A stretch of 64,000 nucleotides of DNA from Bretschneidera sinensis (lineage: Eukaryota > Streptophyta > Magnoliopsida > Brassicales > Akaniaceae): the NCBI GenBank assembly GCA_023935145.1, contig CM043705.1, positions 21,979,501 through 22,043,500 on the forward strand, in the 5' to 3' direction. Positions within the stretch are counted from its first letter, which is position 1. Every line of letters begins with the position of its first letter. The notes under the pieces were generated by a model. That model made no database searches, was not told the origin of the DNA, and was given only the letters and a program-made list of their open reading frames with translations. Shown here in pieces: positions 11,006-23,590 of the stretch. Both the position numbers and the translations under genes were made by a program.

Positions 11006-12340
11006 ATGCACGGTAGAAGATCCCAAGGGAGAAATCTAGTGCCAACAATAAACAACATCCATAGGCTAAGGGAGACGTTACAGCCTACGGAAGAAGAAGA
11101 AAAGGTTGAGGGAATAGAAAAAGAGGAGCTTGAAAGAATGGAAGGAGTTGAAAGACAAATTATGATGAAGGAGTATGCAAGGCCGATCATCGGCACTTCC
11201 ACATCTTGTATCCAATTGGGGGAAGCTGCACGGAATTATGAGATAAAAGATATCCACTTTAGCATGCTCCCTTCATTCTACGGAATTCCAAATGAAGACG
11301 CATTAACCTTCATAAGGGATATCTATGCAGTAGTGCAGACTTTTCCTCTACAGGGGCTAAATGAGGATCAACTCAGGATGAGATGCTTCCCCTACACATT
11401 CAAAGATAGAGCAAAAGCGTGGTTGATGACTCTTTCACCTGGTTCTTTGACTACATGGGAAACAGTTTACAATCGGTTCATGAACAAATTCTACTCCCAT
11501 CAGAAGACCACTGAGTTGAGAACTGAGATTACCACGTTCTCACAAATGGAGGGAGAACCCTTCCATGAAGCATGGGACATGTTGAAGATGCTTCTAATCC
11601 AGTGTCCCCACCATCTTTATCCATTGCAGCTACAAAATCAAATCTTCTATGATGGATTGACACAACAATGTCAATATATGGTTGATAACGCTGCCGGTGG
11701 AGCCATAGGAGAAAAGACTGTTGAGGAGACATGCTATATGAGATGTTCGGTGCTAATTTCCAACAAAAAAGTGTAAGAGGGATGAGAGTTGGGGCTAATG
11801 AATTGATCTCCAATAACGATACGGCAATGCAATTTGCAGAGTTGACCAAACAAGTCAAACTTCTCACTACCACAAACACGCCCAACAATAAGGTATGTGG
11901 AGTTTATGGGGTTTTTGGTCACGGTGCTAACACTTGTTCTTTGTCTTATGAATCTTATACAGGAAATGAACAAGAACAAGTTAATCCAATGGAGTCTTAC
12001 CAACCTAGGCCGAGGAATGATCCTTATTCTAACACCTACAACCCTGGGTAGAGAAATCATCCCAATTTCTCATGGAAGACTAATAACGCTCCGGCATACG
12101 CTCAAAGTTCAAGATCGGTTCAATATCAAAACCAAGTTGCACCACCCAATCAGCCTAGAAATCCAACTTTGGAGGAGAACTTGAGTGCTTTTATTCAAGT
12201 TAGCAAAGAGAACCATGAGAGACATAGCCAAAGGTTGGATTCCTTAGAGGCATAAATGAAGAGGATGGAAGTACAAGTTGGGCAACTTGCGGTACAATTG
12301 CAAGTACATCAAAAAGGGAAGTTGTCTAGCTAACCTGAGT
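11006..12340 (+). pseudogene. E2 gag, frameshifted
   Basis: The frame from ATG 11006 codes for a capsid-like protein (11006-11776). Characteristic wording includes the segment around RAKAWLMTLSPGSLTTW and the DNAAGGAIGEKTVEE stretch, which parallels the gag of E7. A frameshift near 11735-11760 moves the reading to 11731-12051 (an Asn/Tyr/Pro-rich tail ending YSNTYNPG), and stops follow at 12051 and 12255. A degenerate zinc-knuckle region around 11895-11945 keeps only part of its Cys/His ligands. Structural protein of virus-like particles; not functional here. Confidence 0.82.
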
Positions 12341-12585
12341 AAGCAAAGGCTATCACAGTGCTGTGAAGTGTTAAAATTCTTAACAAAAATTTAGATGATA
12401 AAATTTCTTATGACTTGCCATGTGATGCAGGAAAATAAATTGAGAAGCAAAAGGAGCATGACACTCCTAAAGGAAATCCAGCTGAAGATCCACAATCTTC
12501 TCAAACATCTGATGAGAGCAAAGTGAAGGAGCCATCTTCCTTCACGACACTGCACAAGGCGACCGAGCCTTATAGGCCTCCTATT

Positions 12586-13400
12586 CCTTATCTAAGCCGT
12601 CTGAAGGATGTTAAATAGGATAAGCAATTTTTTGATATTTTTGACATGCTTTCTAAAGTGAATATTAATTTGCCTCTTTTGGATGTTATCAAGAATGTGC
12701 CATCATATGCAAAATTCTTTAAGGAACTTAACACCAAAAAGAGGAAATATGAGAAGAACGAGAAAGTGATGGTGTCAGAAGTTGCTAGTGCGGTGCTCCA
12801 ACAAAGCTTGCCACCTAAGCTGAAAGATCCTAGAAGTTTCATCATCAACATCACCATGGGAAACAAGAAGGTCGCTAAAGCAGTGCTAGACTTAGGAGCA
12901 AGTATAAATCTCATGCCATATTCGATTTACTTGCAACTAGGTTTGGGGGAGCTTAAGTCAACAACTATGTCCCTTCAACTCGTTGACAAGTCAGTTAAAT
13001 ATCCTAAGGGAATAGTTGAGGATATATTGGTGCAGGTAGACAAAGTGATTGTGCTTGTGGATTTCATGGTATTGAAGATGGAAGAAACCCTATCTAAGGA
13101 CAAGGAGTACACAATTCTTCTTGGTAGACCATTTATAGCCACAACTAAGACTATTATTGATGTCCATAATGGGAGTTTAACGATGACAGTCTTGGGAGAG
13201 ACTGTATAATTTAAAGTGTTTGATTCTCTAACCACTCATTCTATTTCTACTTACGATGAGTATTCTTTTATTGATGGTGTGGACTCACTTGTTTATGACA
13301 CTTATTTGCAGACAGAAATAAAGGACAAGCTTGAAGTTGCTCTTACAACTGAGAGAGTAGAGGAAACACTAGAAGAAGAGACTAAAAGGGTATCATGAGA
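12586..13400 (+). pseudogene. E2 aspartic protease and linker
   Basis: 12646-13209 is open for 187 codons. It contains the pepsin-like retroviral protease core DLGASINLMPYS (active-site Asp in D-L-G-A, near 12890) and the late ILLGRPFIATTKTIIDVHNG segment, as in Athila elements. A TAG precedes it (12616-12618) and a TAA ends it (13207-13209), so gag-protease-pol is no longer continuous. 13216-13398 is the linker toward RT. Confidence 0.83.
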
Positions 13401-13639
13401 TGTTAGATAGTACAATACTAGTGTCACCCTAAGCAAAGTCTAGCAAACCTTTAGAATTTCCAACTTCCCTACCTAAGGAAGATACTACTCCACCTAAGCT
13501 TGAACTTAAAGAGTTGCTTAAGCACCTTAAGTACATATTTCTAGGAGAGGGAGACACCTATCCTGTTATTATTTCCTCTACTTTGACCCAAACCCAAGAG
13601 GAGAGAGTTGTGAAGGAGCTTAACAGACTTAGGAGAGCC

Positions 13640-15174
13640 ATAGGATAGAGTATAAGTGATATTAGGGATATTAGTCCTGCTACATGTATGCATAAGATCA
13701 TTTTAGAGGACGGTGCCAAACCTGTGAGAGAAGCTCAAAGGAGACTAACCTACATGAGGTAGTGAATAAAGAAATTTTAAAACTCCTAGATGCATGAGTT
13801 ATCTACCCTATTTCAGATAGTAGATGGGTTAGTCTAGTTCATGTTGTGTCTAAAAAGTCTAGGATTACAGTGGTGTGAAACGAGAAGAATGAGCTAGTGC
13901 CCACTAGGATGACTACAGGATAGAGAATGTGCATTGATTACAGGAAACTGAACTCAGCTACTAGAAAGGATCATTTTCCATTTCTTTTTATTGATTAGAT
14001 GTTGGAAAGACTAGCAAGGCATGATTTTTATTGTTTTCTTGATGGTCCTTCAGGTTATTATCAAGTGTCGATTGCATCGGAGGATAAAAAGAAGACAACA
14101 TTCACCTGCCAATTTGGGACATTTGCCTTTAGGAGGATGCCGTTTGGCCTATGCAATGCTCTAGCCACATTCCAAAGATGCATGATGTCAATCTTCTCGG
14201 ATATGGTAGAGAAATTCATTGAGGTATTTATAGATGATTTTTTCAGTTTTTAGAACCTTATTTGATAACTGTTTGCATAATTTGACTTTGGTACTTGAAA
14301 GATGCATCGAGTGTAATTTAACACTTAGTTGGAAGAAGAGTCATTTTATGGTACAACAAGGCATTGTATTAGAGTATATGATTTATAGTAAAGGTATTGA
14401 AGTAGATAAGGCTAAAATTGAATTGATTGCTAAATTGCCACCCTCGACTTCGGTTAAGGGGATTAGGAGTTCCTTAGGACATGCAGGTTTCTATAGGAGA
14501 TTTATCAAAGATTTTTCTTAGATAAGTCCCTATTATGTAATTTGTTGTCTAAAAATGTTCCTTTTACTTTTGATGATGATTGCCTTATCACCTTTAATGC
14601 TTTGAAAGAAAAGTTGACATCGGCCCCTATTATCATTGCACCTAGCTAGTTAGTTCCTTTTGAGATTATGTGTGATGCATCTGATTATGCTATAGGGGCT
14701 GTTTTGGGGCAATGAGTGGATAAGCGTTCACATGTGATTTACTATGCTAGTAGAACACTTAATGATGCCCAACTCAACTATTCCACCACAGAAAAAGAGT
14801 TTTTGGCTGTCGTGTTTGCATTAGACAAGTTCAGGCCTTACTTGGTAGGGTCTAAGGTCATTGTGCATTCGGATCATGCGGCATTTAGACACTTATTAAC
14901 TAAGCTGAATGCTAAGCCAAGACTAATTCGGTGGGTCTTGCTTTTGCAAGAATTTGACCTAGAAATAAGGGCTAAGAAGGGTAGTGAGAATGTTGTTGCA
15001 GATCACCTTTCTAGGTTAATTTCAGAATTTGATTCACATAAGCAAGAAGAAGATAAGAAAATTGTTGACACTTTTCATGATGAACAATTATTTGTTATAA
15101 GTCAAGAGCCATGGTATGCTGATATTATAAATTATCTTGCTTATGGTGTCTTGCGACCTAACCTCTATTTTTAA
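13640..15174 (+). pseudogene. E2 reverse transcriptase and RNase H, with stops
   Basis: RT begins near 13640 in pieces: open 13999-14253 includes RRMPFGLCNALATFQRCM and FIDD (the YxDD catalytic box) near 14229-14241. A frameshift follows it (14234-14521 continues the thumb region with GHAGFYRRFIKDFS). RNase H (14650-15050) shows [20 protein letters not shown] and [10 protein letters not shown]. In-frame TAGs (13760s, 13920s, 13996-13998, 14518-14520, 14647-14649) and a TGA (14714) break it. Confidence 0.85.
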
Positions 15175-15177
15175 GAA

Positions 15178-16140
15178 AAGAAGAGATTCTTGTCTTCTTG
15201 CAGGAGTTACTTTTGGGATGAGCCTTATTTGTTCAAATTTGGTCAAGATCAAATCATTCGGAGATGTGTACCTGAGGCTGAGCATGAGAGCATTCTTTCT
15301 TTTTGCCACAAACTTCATTGTGGGGGTCACTTTGGAGGTAAGAAAACGGCCCTCAAGGTATTGCAATCTAGATTTTATTGGCCAAATCTTTTTAAAGATG
15401 CTTATAAGTTTTGCATGTGTTGTGATAAATGTCAAAGGACTGGTACTATTGGAAATAGAAGTGAGATGTCTCTAACTAACAATCTTGTCATTGAATTATT
15501 TGATGTTTGGGGAATTGATTTCATGGGTCTTTTTCCACCTTCACTTGGTTATGAATATATATTAGTTACGGTTGATTATGTGTCCAAATGGGTTGAGGCT
15601 ATACCAACTCGAACCAATGATGCTAACTGTGTTGTGAAATTTTTGAAAGATGTGATATTCAACAGGTTTGGGACACCGAGGGCCATAATCAGTGATGGAG
15701 GAACCTATTTATACAATAAACTCTGTGATGAGTTATTGAAGAAGTATAGCATCACACACAAAGTGGGGACTTCATATCATCCATAAACTTCGGGTCAAGT
15801 TGAGGTAAGCAATCGACAAATCAAGGGCATTCTAGAAAATATGGTGCGACCATCATGGAAGGACTGGGCAACCAAGCTTAATGGCACATTGTGGGCATAC
15901 TGCATGGCGTACAAGACACCTATTGGGATGAGCCCCTATCAGTTGGTTTTTGGAAAGGCACACCACTTACCGGTTGAGCTTAAGTATCGGGCGTGTTGGG
16001 CAATCAAGGAGTTGAACATGGATATGGCAATGGGAAGAGAGAAGCGGTTACTACAACTCAATGAGTTAGAAGAGATTCATGATGAAGCCTATGAGAATGC
16101 AAAGATCTACAAAGAACGCACTAAGCGTTACCATGACTAA
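15178..16140 (+). pseudogene. E2 integrase, one internal stop
   Basis: Open 15190-15786 and 15841-16140 in the same frame. The zinc-binding end shows [14 protein letters not shown] and [11 protein letters not shown]. The core shows WGIDFMG, the [10 protein letters not shown] segment and IISDGGTYL, then a TAA at 15784-15786 in place of a Gln codon before [13 protein letters not shown]. The C-terminal part contains [20 protein letters not shown]. It would catalyse strand transfer; the stop removes the final catalytic Glu region. Confidence 0.86.
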
Positions 16141-16887
16141 AGCCTTATCTGTAAGTCTCTTTATCCTGGAATGAAAGTTCTTTTGTTTAACGCTCGTTTC
16201 AAATTATTTTCAGGAAAATTGAAGTCAAGATGGTGAGGACCATTTTCGGTAGTCAACATTTTTTCTCATGGAGTGGTAGAGTTGCTGAACCTGAAGACTC
16301 AAGTGACATTCAAGGTCAACGGGCATCGTGTGAAGCCTTACTTGGAAAGAGTCCATGAGAAGGGGGTTGTTGGGTGCATTGAGGTGCACAATCCTGAATA
16401 AGTTCAGCCAACATCTTGCTAAGACGTTAAAGAAAGCGCTTGGTGGGAGGCAACCCACCCATTTGATAGAGTATGCTTTCTGTTCTTTCATTTTCATTGT
16501 TTACTTCTAAATGTTTTTCTAAACGCATGTTTGATTTCATACATTGAGGACAATGTTTAGTTTAGGTTTGGGGATCAATTAGAACTTGATGAGACAAAAT
16601 TTTCATGCTACAATTTGATTTATGGTTAGTAATCAAGTCTTGTATGCACGTTGAGTTTAGTTTCTTTAACATTGACAAGTTGTTGTGAGGATTGATGCAT
16701 ATTCATATTCCATAGACCGTGCTCTTGATGTTGAAACTGAGATGAACTTAGATCTAATGATTGAGAATCAAATAGTGGAGACTACCTAGTGAGTTATTTG
16801 AGCCATAAGCGTTTTATTAGAGTTAGTTTCTTGGTACTCTTAAACACTCTTCATTATAACCTTAATTGTTAGATGATCTTTATAGGT
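16141..16887 (+). other. E2 3' non-coding region
   Basis: Begins with a continuing remnant of pol C-terminus (16150-16400, not open), then TTTAGTTTAGGTTTGGGGA at 16554-16572, the purine-rich motif that E7 also has after its coding region. No ORF in envelope position. The region stops at a run of about 20 T where LTR sequence begins abruptly. Confidence 0.6.
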
Positions 16888-17841
16888 TTTTTTTTTTTTT
16901 TTTTTTTGGAGAGATATTATCAAGAGGAGTTTTGGGACATTGAAGGAGGAGACGGTTTCTTTCATCAAGACAGTTTATCAAGAGATTGAAGACGACGATT
17001 AATCGCTTCAAGACTTTGAGGATTCATCTTGTAATTCGGGAAGAAATTCTGTCTTTGCTCCTTTTGTCCTTCAATATGCTTGTAACCCTAGTATTTAAAT
17101 TCTGTGATTGAGATTTAAACATGAGCGGCTGAACGCATTGTTGGGCGTTTGGCTTAGCTGCCTTGATTGTTTTGGATATTTTGGTGGATTTAGTTTTATG
17201 AAATTTTTCAGATTTTTTCTTATTCAATATTCTTCACACCTTTGATTATTGCTTGTGGATTGGCCATCTATTATTGATTGTTAAGGTTAATATTTGAGAT
17301 TAGGTTGAGGACAAATCATCTAAACCTAATTAAGCTTTCTTGAATAGGAATTTAAATCAAGATTCAAATCAAATTATGATTTAGGTGGTTGCGTTTTCCT
17401 TATACTTAATTTAACTAATTAATTAATGAACACGATCCATGAGATTTAATTAATTAGTTATAAATTGAGAATAAACACGATCAATGACATTCTCTAGTCT
17501 TAGCGAAAATACCAATAGTCTTGAATGTTGATTAATTTTTTATATTCACTAAATGTTCCAATTCATAATTGGATAGCAAGCTAAACTCCCAATTGTTCTC
17601 ATTGATTATACTCATCTCTTCATAATTCGTTTTGTTTAATTGTTTTTATTTCAATTTTCTCTTCACTAATCTTTTAATTAGAGTGTTTAGGATTTAATTT
17701 CAGAGTTTATTTTAGTAATTTTAAGAAAGTAATTTAGGATCTAAACCACTGCAATTCCTTGAGAGATCAACATCGAGAGTAAACTCATCGCAATACTATT
17801 TGTGATTTGTGCACTTGCGTGCATTTAAAATTTGCACATCA
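16888..17841 (+). repeat. 3' LTR of E2, truncated at its 5' side
   Basis: From GGAGAGATATTATC (after the T-run) to GCACATCA it parallels 9845-10781. The first ~700 bp of U3, present in the 5' LTR, are missing; the junction is at a poly-T tract, so a deletion between T-runs is likely. Confidence 0.85.
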
Positions 17842-19225
17842 TGCAAGAAAGGCAACGGGGTGAGCCACGGGTAGCTTTAAGTGCTACGTGGTGAGTTAGA
17901 TTTACTTTTAGTAAACGAGACCAATAAAAATATGAACTTATGATGTTTGAATAAATTATTGAATTATAATGATTTAATGATGTATTTTCTGTTATATATG
18001 ATAATTGATTGACTTATTAATTAAAGAATTAAATTATATGTTGAAATTAATTATATAAGAGTTTATATTTTAAAAAGGACGGATTAATGAAAAATATCTT
18101 GAGAAGTTATGCGAAATTTATAAAAATATGATTGAAAAATTGATGTGACATAAAAGGAGAAAATTTAATAAATATGATAAAAATAATAATTTTGAGAAAG
18201 AGCTAAATAGTTGAATTGAATGCTTGAATGTATGTTTGTTTTCATATTATTGCTCATATGCATAAAATAAAAGACCAGGAAGGCAGCTGGTCTGACTGAA
18301 AAGACCAGGAAGACAGCTGGTATGGCTGAAAAGACCAGGAAGATAGTTGGTTTGGTTAAAAAGATCAGGAAGGTAGCTGGTCAGGTTGAGAAGACCAGGA
18401 AAGTAGCTGGTCTAGCTAGAAGACCAAGAAGGTAGTTGGTCTGGCTGTAACATGTTAACATGTTGGAAGATGTTTCGAGATGATAATATGAAATGATCTG
18501 ATGAGAAAGAAATAAAGAAAGATAATTTAAATTCATGCATTACATTTGTTTTAAATATTGATTATTATTGATTGAGATGCTAAAGTATCAGTCTTGATTA
18601 TGAAATGATTGATAGGAAAATGAGTCTCACAGAGAGACAGATATGATGAGAAAAAACTGTGAAAGTATTATATGATAAAAATTATTTGATTGATTGATTA
18701 TACACTACGAACCTCATAACGAGGTAAATAATAATATTGAATTGATAATTTCGAGACGACTAAATATATGATTGAAAAATTGATATGTCTGATGATTGAT
18801 TTAAGAAGAGATTGATAAATGGTTGGAATTATGATATGAGTAGTGATAATAGAATGTTATTATTGAATTATATGAGATAATGGATGAATGAATATTAGAA
18901 GATTATGTGAAGGATTGAATTATTATATGTGAAGAAATAGATAATTAATATTGGTTAATTAAAAACGATCGAATTATAAGATGTGACTGGAAGTATATAA
19001 TCGAGTAGTTCTAGTAAATTTAATTCACTGAGCTTGTGAAGCTCTCATGTATTTTGTTTATATATATATATTGTTTTTGATAGGAGAATGATGATGTATC
19101 TCATTTGGAAAGAGTTGAGGATTGGATGAAATTTTTAATTTCAGCTGATGTTTTTATATTGTTGCATATATGTGTCATGCTGGGATTTCAAAATGTGACG
19201 AACCGTCTCAGGATAGGTCGTTACA
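17842..19225 (+). repeat. 5' LTR of E3, right segment
   Basis: Resumes the E3 LTR after E2 (matches 24536-25643) and ends GTCGTTACA. It is longer than the 3' LTR counterpart because the latter has lost about 190 bp near 25510 and shorter pieces near 25290. Confidence 0.87.
18271..18450 (+). repeat. Six 30-bp hairpin repeats in E3 5' LTR
   Basis: Units start at 18271, 18301, 18331, 18361, 18391 and 18421. Each reads about AAGACCAGGAAGGTAGCTGG followed by TCTGGCTGA. Within each, GACCAG and CTGGTC are inverted copies with an 8-base loop, so every unit can form a small hairpin or bind a dimeric factor. Same array with five units at 24960. Confidence 0.9.
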
Positions 19226-19229
19226 ATTT

Positions 19230-19241
19230 TGGTATCAGAGC
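19230..19241 (+). other. E3 primer-binding site (tRNA-Met)
   Basis: TGGTATCAGAGC four bases after the LTR end; complementary to plant initiator tRNA-Met. Confidence 0.9.
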
Positions 19242-19312
19242 ATTAGGTTTTATGATTCTGTAGACTGCATAAAAATTTAAAGAAGTGAAAGATTTAAACA
19301 AACTACATTTTA

Positions 19313-20640
19313 ATGCAGAGTCTGAGGATGACACGTGGACGTGATAGAGCTAGAGGCAGAGTTCTGAATCAGAGAGGACGTGGTAGGTCCCCAATATTTA
19401 GAAGAGCTCTAGTGGAGGGGGAGGTCAAGTTTATAGTTCATGCAAGGGAACAAGTTGCTAGTACAGTTGGTACTAGTAGAGGTGGGAGAGAATATGATAT
19501 TAGAAGGGATAAGTTGAGAGAAGTTATTGATTGTGCTATAGAGAGAATGAATGTAGCAGAAGAAAGGGCTGATAATTTACAGAGGAGATTAGAGGAAAGG
19601 GGTAGAACAAAACCCGATGTGGTGAGACAAGAGACTTATGAGGGAGGGTGTGTTTGCACATGAGATGCAAGAAGATTGTTTTATGAGATTTATTAAGTTT
19701 AAACCCCAGTATTTTAGAGGATCTGTAAATTCTATTGAAGCTGAGCAGTGGATTAAACATGTTGAGAAATTCATTTACGCTAGAAGGTGAGGCTTCTCAA
19801 TGGTGGGAGGATATTCTACCTAGATTGAGTACACAGGTAGATCAACCTTTAACTTAGTGTAAGTTTAAGGATGTTTTCTTTGCGAAGTATTTTCCAGATA
19901 CGTTTCAAGCACAGTAGGAGAGAGATTTTATTCATTTAAGGCAGAATACCTTATTTGTGGTTGAGTATGATAGTAGATTTATAGCCTGTTGAGGTTTTTA
20001 CTTGAGTTAGTAAATACAGAGGAGAGGAAACGTAAAATATTTTTAGACGGATTACACTATGAAATTCGAACTAAACTCTCTTACATGGGTATTGGGAATT
20101 ATGCTTTAATGGTGGATAAAACATTATAGATTGAGAAGGATGTGATGGAGTTTAGAGGTAAGAGGAATTGGTTGAAGAGGTTTATATTTGAGGGACCTAG
20201 AGGTGGTAGTAGTATGAGTGTACTGGGTGGAAGACAACTCCAGATAGGACGTTCCTTGTCACAAGGAACTGTAGAGACAGGCTATGGGAATTAGAAGTTA
20301 TGGTAGAGGAGTAAGTATGCCACCAAGAGGAAGTAGTAACCTGATGTATGATCGAGAGACAAGAGTTTATTTTAGATGTAATCAGACAGGGCATCTGCCT
20401 CGGAATTATCCTACTCTGATGTGCTTTGTATGTGGTGAGGGAGGACATGTTAGTGTAGATTGTCCAATGGGGAAATTTGTTGAGATAGGTTCTGGGGGTA
20501 TTGGGAGAAAACCGGTGGAGAAAGGTGGTGGATCTGGGAGTATGCGGGGTAGAGGTAGAAGATCAATAGCGGAGAAAGGACGCGGTGGTCAGTTACAGCC
20601 CAGAGACAGCAGAGTCTATGCATTGACCCAACAAGATAGA
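19313..20640 (+). pseudogene. E3 gag, heavily broken
   Basis: Starts in an Arg/Gly-rich segment (ATG 19328 gives MTRGRDRARGR), then a frameshift near 19650. The capsid part 19655-20280 is recognisable by FKPQYFRGS and similar pieces but has several stops. 20284-20640 holds two zinc-knuckle copies: the first has lost its outer Cys residues (YFRC...NYP), the second (CFVCGEGGHVSVDC) is complete. A Gly/Arg-rich stretch follows. Packaging protein; cannot be made intact. Confidence 0.8.
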
Positions 20641-20998
20641 CATGCCACTCCTGATATTGTTATGGGTATGATATCTATTCTTGATAGACCTGCTAGATTA
20701 TTGATTGATCCTAGTGTAACCCATTCTTTTGCATCCTGTGTATATGAAATATATTGATGCTTGTGTTAGTCCTTTGATGCATACTGTTATTGTTGAGGTT
20801 CCTACTGGGGATAGGGTTATTATCAGGATAATTTATCAGGGTTGTGTGAATAGTATGATTGATAGAGAATTTGAAGTTGATTTGTTGCCTCTAGATATGA
20901 CATATTTTGATTTAATTCTAGGGATAAATTGGTTATCTACATATCATGCTTGGGTAGATTATTTTAGGAAGAATGTGGTATTCAAGATACTAGAATAA
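20641..20998 (+). pseudogene. E3 aspartic protease
   Basis: The active site that is normally D-S-G reads D-P-S in RLLIDPSVTHSFAS (about 20694-20735), so catalysis should be lost. A frameshift at about 20745 joins to 20729-20998, which ends with DLILGINWLSTYHAWVDYF, the usual late protease segment of chromoviruses. Confidence 0.8.
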
Positions 20999-21073
20999 GA
21001 GGAGTTTAATTTTCAGGGAGAACGTAAGATATTTTCCAATTGTTTTATTTCTGTCCTGACTACTAGTAAATGG

Positions 21074-22480
21074 TTGAAGAAAGGTTGTGAGGAGTATTTG
21101 GCATATATGGTGGATTCTAGAAAGGAGATTAGGAAGTTAGAAGAAATCTTAGTAGTGAAAGATTTTTCTGATGTGTTCCTTGATGAGTTGTTTGGTTTGT
21201 CTCCCAACAGGGAGATTGAGTTTTCTATTGAGGTGGTTTCAGGATCAACACCTATATCTATAACACCTTATAGAATGGCACTAGCTGAGTTGAGAGAATT
21301 GAAAGTTCAGCTTCAGGAGTTGCTAGATAAACAGTTTATTCGACCTAGTATGTCGCCTTGGGGAGCCCCTGTATTGTTTGTGAAGAAGAAGGATGTAATA
21401 ATGAGGTTGTGTATTGATTATAGATTGTTAAATAAGATCACCATCAAGAATAAATATCCTTTTCCTAGGATAGATGATTTATTCAAGCAGTTACAGGAGG
21501 CTAGGGTGTATTCTAAGATTGACATGAGATCGGGTTATCATCAGTTGAGGATAAAAGAGGGGGACGTGCCTAAGACTGCGTTTAGTACACGTTACGGCCT
21601 TCATGAGTTCCTTGTGATTCCATTTGGGTTAACTAATGCTCCTGTAATATTTATGGACCTAATAAATTGGGTGTTTAAACAATTCTTGGATAGATTTGTG
21701 ATTGTATTTATTGATGATATTCTGGTATATTACAAGAATGAGGAGGAGCATGGACAACATTTAGAGATAGTGTTGGAAATTCTGAGGAGAGGAAAATTGT
21801 ATAGAAAGTTCTCTAAGTGTGAGTTTTGGTTAAGTGAAATATCTTTCTTGGGGCACGTTGTGTCAGGAGATGATATAGCAGTTGACCCACAAAAAAGCAG
21901 TATTGAATTGGGAAAGATCCACTAGCGTGGCTAAAATTAGAAGTTTTTGGGGTTGGCTGGTTATTATAGGAGGTTTATCCAGGATTTTTCTATTATTGCT
22001 GGACCATTGACCAGGAAGGAAGTGAAGTTTATATGGTTAGAAGAATGTGAGAAGAGTTTCCAGCTGTTGAAAGAGAAATTGACTACTGCTCCTGTATTAG
22101 CGCTTCCTTATGGCGATGAAGAATTTGTGGTATACAATGATGTGTCACATCAGGGGTTGAGATATGTGTTGATGCAACCTACGAAAGTTATAGTTTATGC
22201 TTCTAGGAAATTAAAGAACCATGAGAGGAATTACCCGACCAATGATTTAGAATTGGCTACTATAGTTTTTGCTTTGAAAATTTGGAGACATCATCTTTAT
22301 GGAGCCACTTGTGAAATTTTTACTGGTCATAAAAGTTTGACGCATTTATCTACCCAAAAGAGTTAAATTTGAGGCAAATGAGGTGGATGGAGTTGATTAG
22401 TGACTACGCCTATACAATTCATTATCATACAGGGGAGGCTAATGCAGTAGCTGATGCATTGAGTAGAAAGTCTACAGGGA
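21074..22480 (+). pseudogene. E3 reverse transcriptase and RNase H
   Basis: 21074-21925 is open for 283 codons and contains [38 protein letters not shown] and FIDD (catalytic box) with [12 protein letters not shown] frameshift near 21920 leads to 21947-22366 (GLAGYYRRFIQDFS, then RNase H with IVYASRKLKNHERNYPTNDLE). The RNase H tail continues in another frame to ADALSRKS near 22470. Order and wording match Tekay/Del chromoviruses. Confidence 0.87.
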
Positions 22481-22499
22481 GATTAACTGCTATTGGAGT

Positions 22500-23590
22500 C
22501 ATGATATTAGCTTGATGATAGAACTAAGAGAAATGAGAATGCAGCTGAGTATCAGTGATAGAGAAATATTGATGGCAAATATGTGGTATAATCTTTTATT
22601 ATTGATCGCTTATTATTGATGCAGAATAGAGATGAAGGGACAAAGAAAATTAAACAGGAAATATTGAGTGGGAAGCCGATTGGGTTTAAAATTAGAGAAG
22701 ATGATATGGTGGTATTAGGACATAGAGTTTGTGTTCCCAATGATGTTGAGATGATAAATGAGATACTAAGAGAGGCTCATGATTCTGTGTATTCTATACA
22801 CCCGGGTAATAATAAGATGTACAGGGAGTTAAGATAGAATTATTGGTGGTCAATGATGAAGAAGGATGTAGCTGAGTATAGTTCTAGATGTTTAACTTAT
22901 CAACAAGTGAAGTCTGAGAATATACATCTAGTAGGTTTATTATAGCCTCTTCTAGTACCTAAATGGCCACGAGAGAATTTAAATATAGATTTTATTTCTG
23001 GTTTTCTCCATGCCCAAAGAAGTCATGATGCTGTATGGGTTATAGTGGATAGACTTTCTAAGTCTTCGCATTTCCTTCCTATTAAAACTACATGGAGTCC
23101 TGAAAAGTTGGCTGAATCATATGTAGCGAAAATTGTGAGACTACATGGAGTACCTTTAAGCATTGTATCAGATAGAGATTCTAGATTCACTTCTAGATTT
23201 TGAAGGGGTTTTAAAAACGCTATGGGTATGCAATTGCAATTTAGTACAATTGGAATACTAGAAGATATGCTGAGGGCAAGTGTACTGAGTTTTTCAGTGA
23301 GCTGGGATGCTTATTTAACTTTGATCGAGTTTGCATATAATAATCAATATCAAAATAGTATTGGGATAGCACCATTTGAGGCTTTATGTGGTAGAAGGTG
23401 CAGAACTCCAATATGTTGGGAAGAAGTTGGAGAAAGAAAGGTATTTGGTCCAAAAATGATAGATTTCACTACTGAAAGAATCAAACTGGTTAGAAAGAAC
23501 CTTAAAGTAGCATAGAACAGACAGAAGGGATACACTGATAATAGAAGACGACCTTTTGAGTTTCAGATTGGTGAATGGGTGTTTTTGAAG
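22500..23590 (+). pseudogene. E3 integrase
   Basis: 22616-22837 carries the His ligands (HDSVYSIHPGNNKMY); the Cys pair follows after a TAG at 22835 (CLTYQQVKSEN). The core holds IDFISGF, VDRLSKSSHFLPI and SDRDSRFTSRF (about 22980-23205), then 23222-23515 with AYNNQYQNSIGIAPFEALCG. At least four stops or shifts. Confidence 0.82.

Larger units (their letters stand above)
9142..17841 (+). mobile_element. E2: Athila-like Ty3/gypsy element nested in E3 LTR
   Basis: Begins TGATGAAC and ends GCACATCA. The flanking AGCAG (9137-9141) and TGCAA (17842-17846) look like a decayed target duplication, and joining the flanks restores the continuous sequence seen in the E3 3' LTR. It carries a tRNA-Asp-type primer site and, in order, gag, protease, RT/RNase H and integrase, all with stops or frameshifts. 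No envelope-position ORF is seen between integrase and 3' LTR. Confidence 0.88.

Noticed and set aside
18271..18450. Array of regularly spaced hairpin repeats as a CRISPR array
   Set aside because: Units are contiguous without unique spacers, and the array lies inside a plant LTR with a matching copy in the other LTR.
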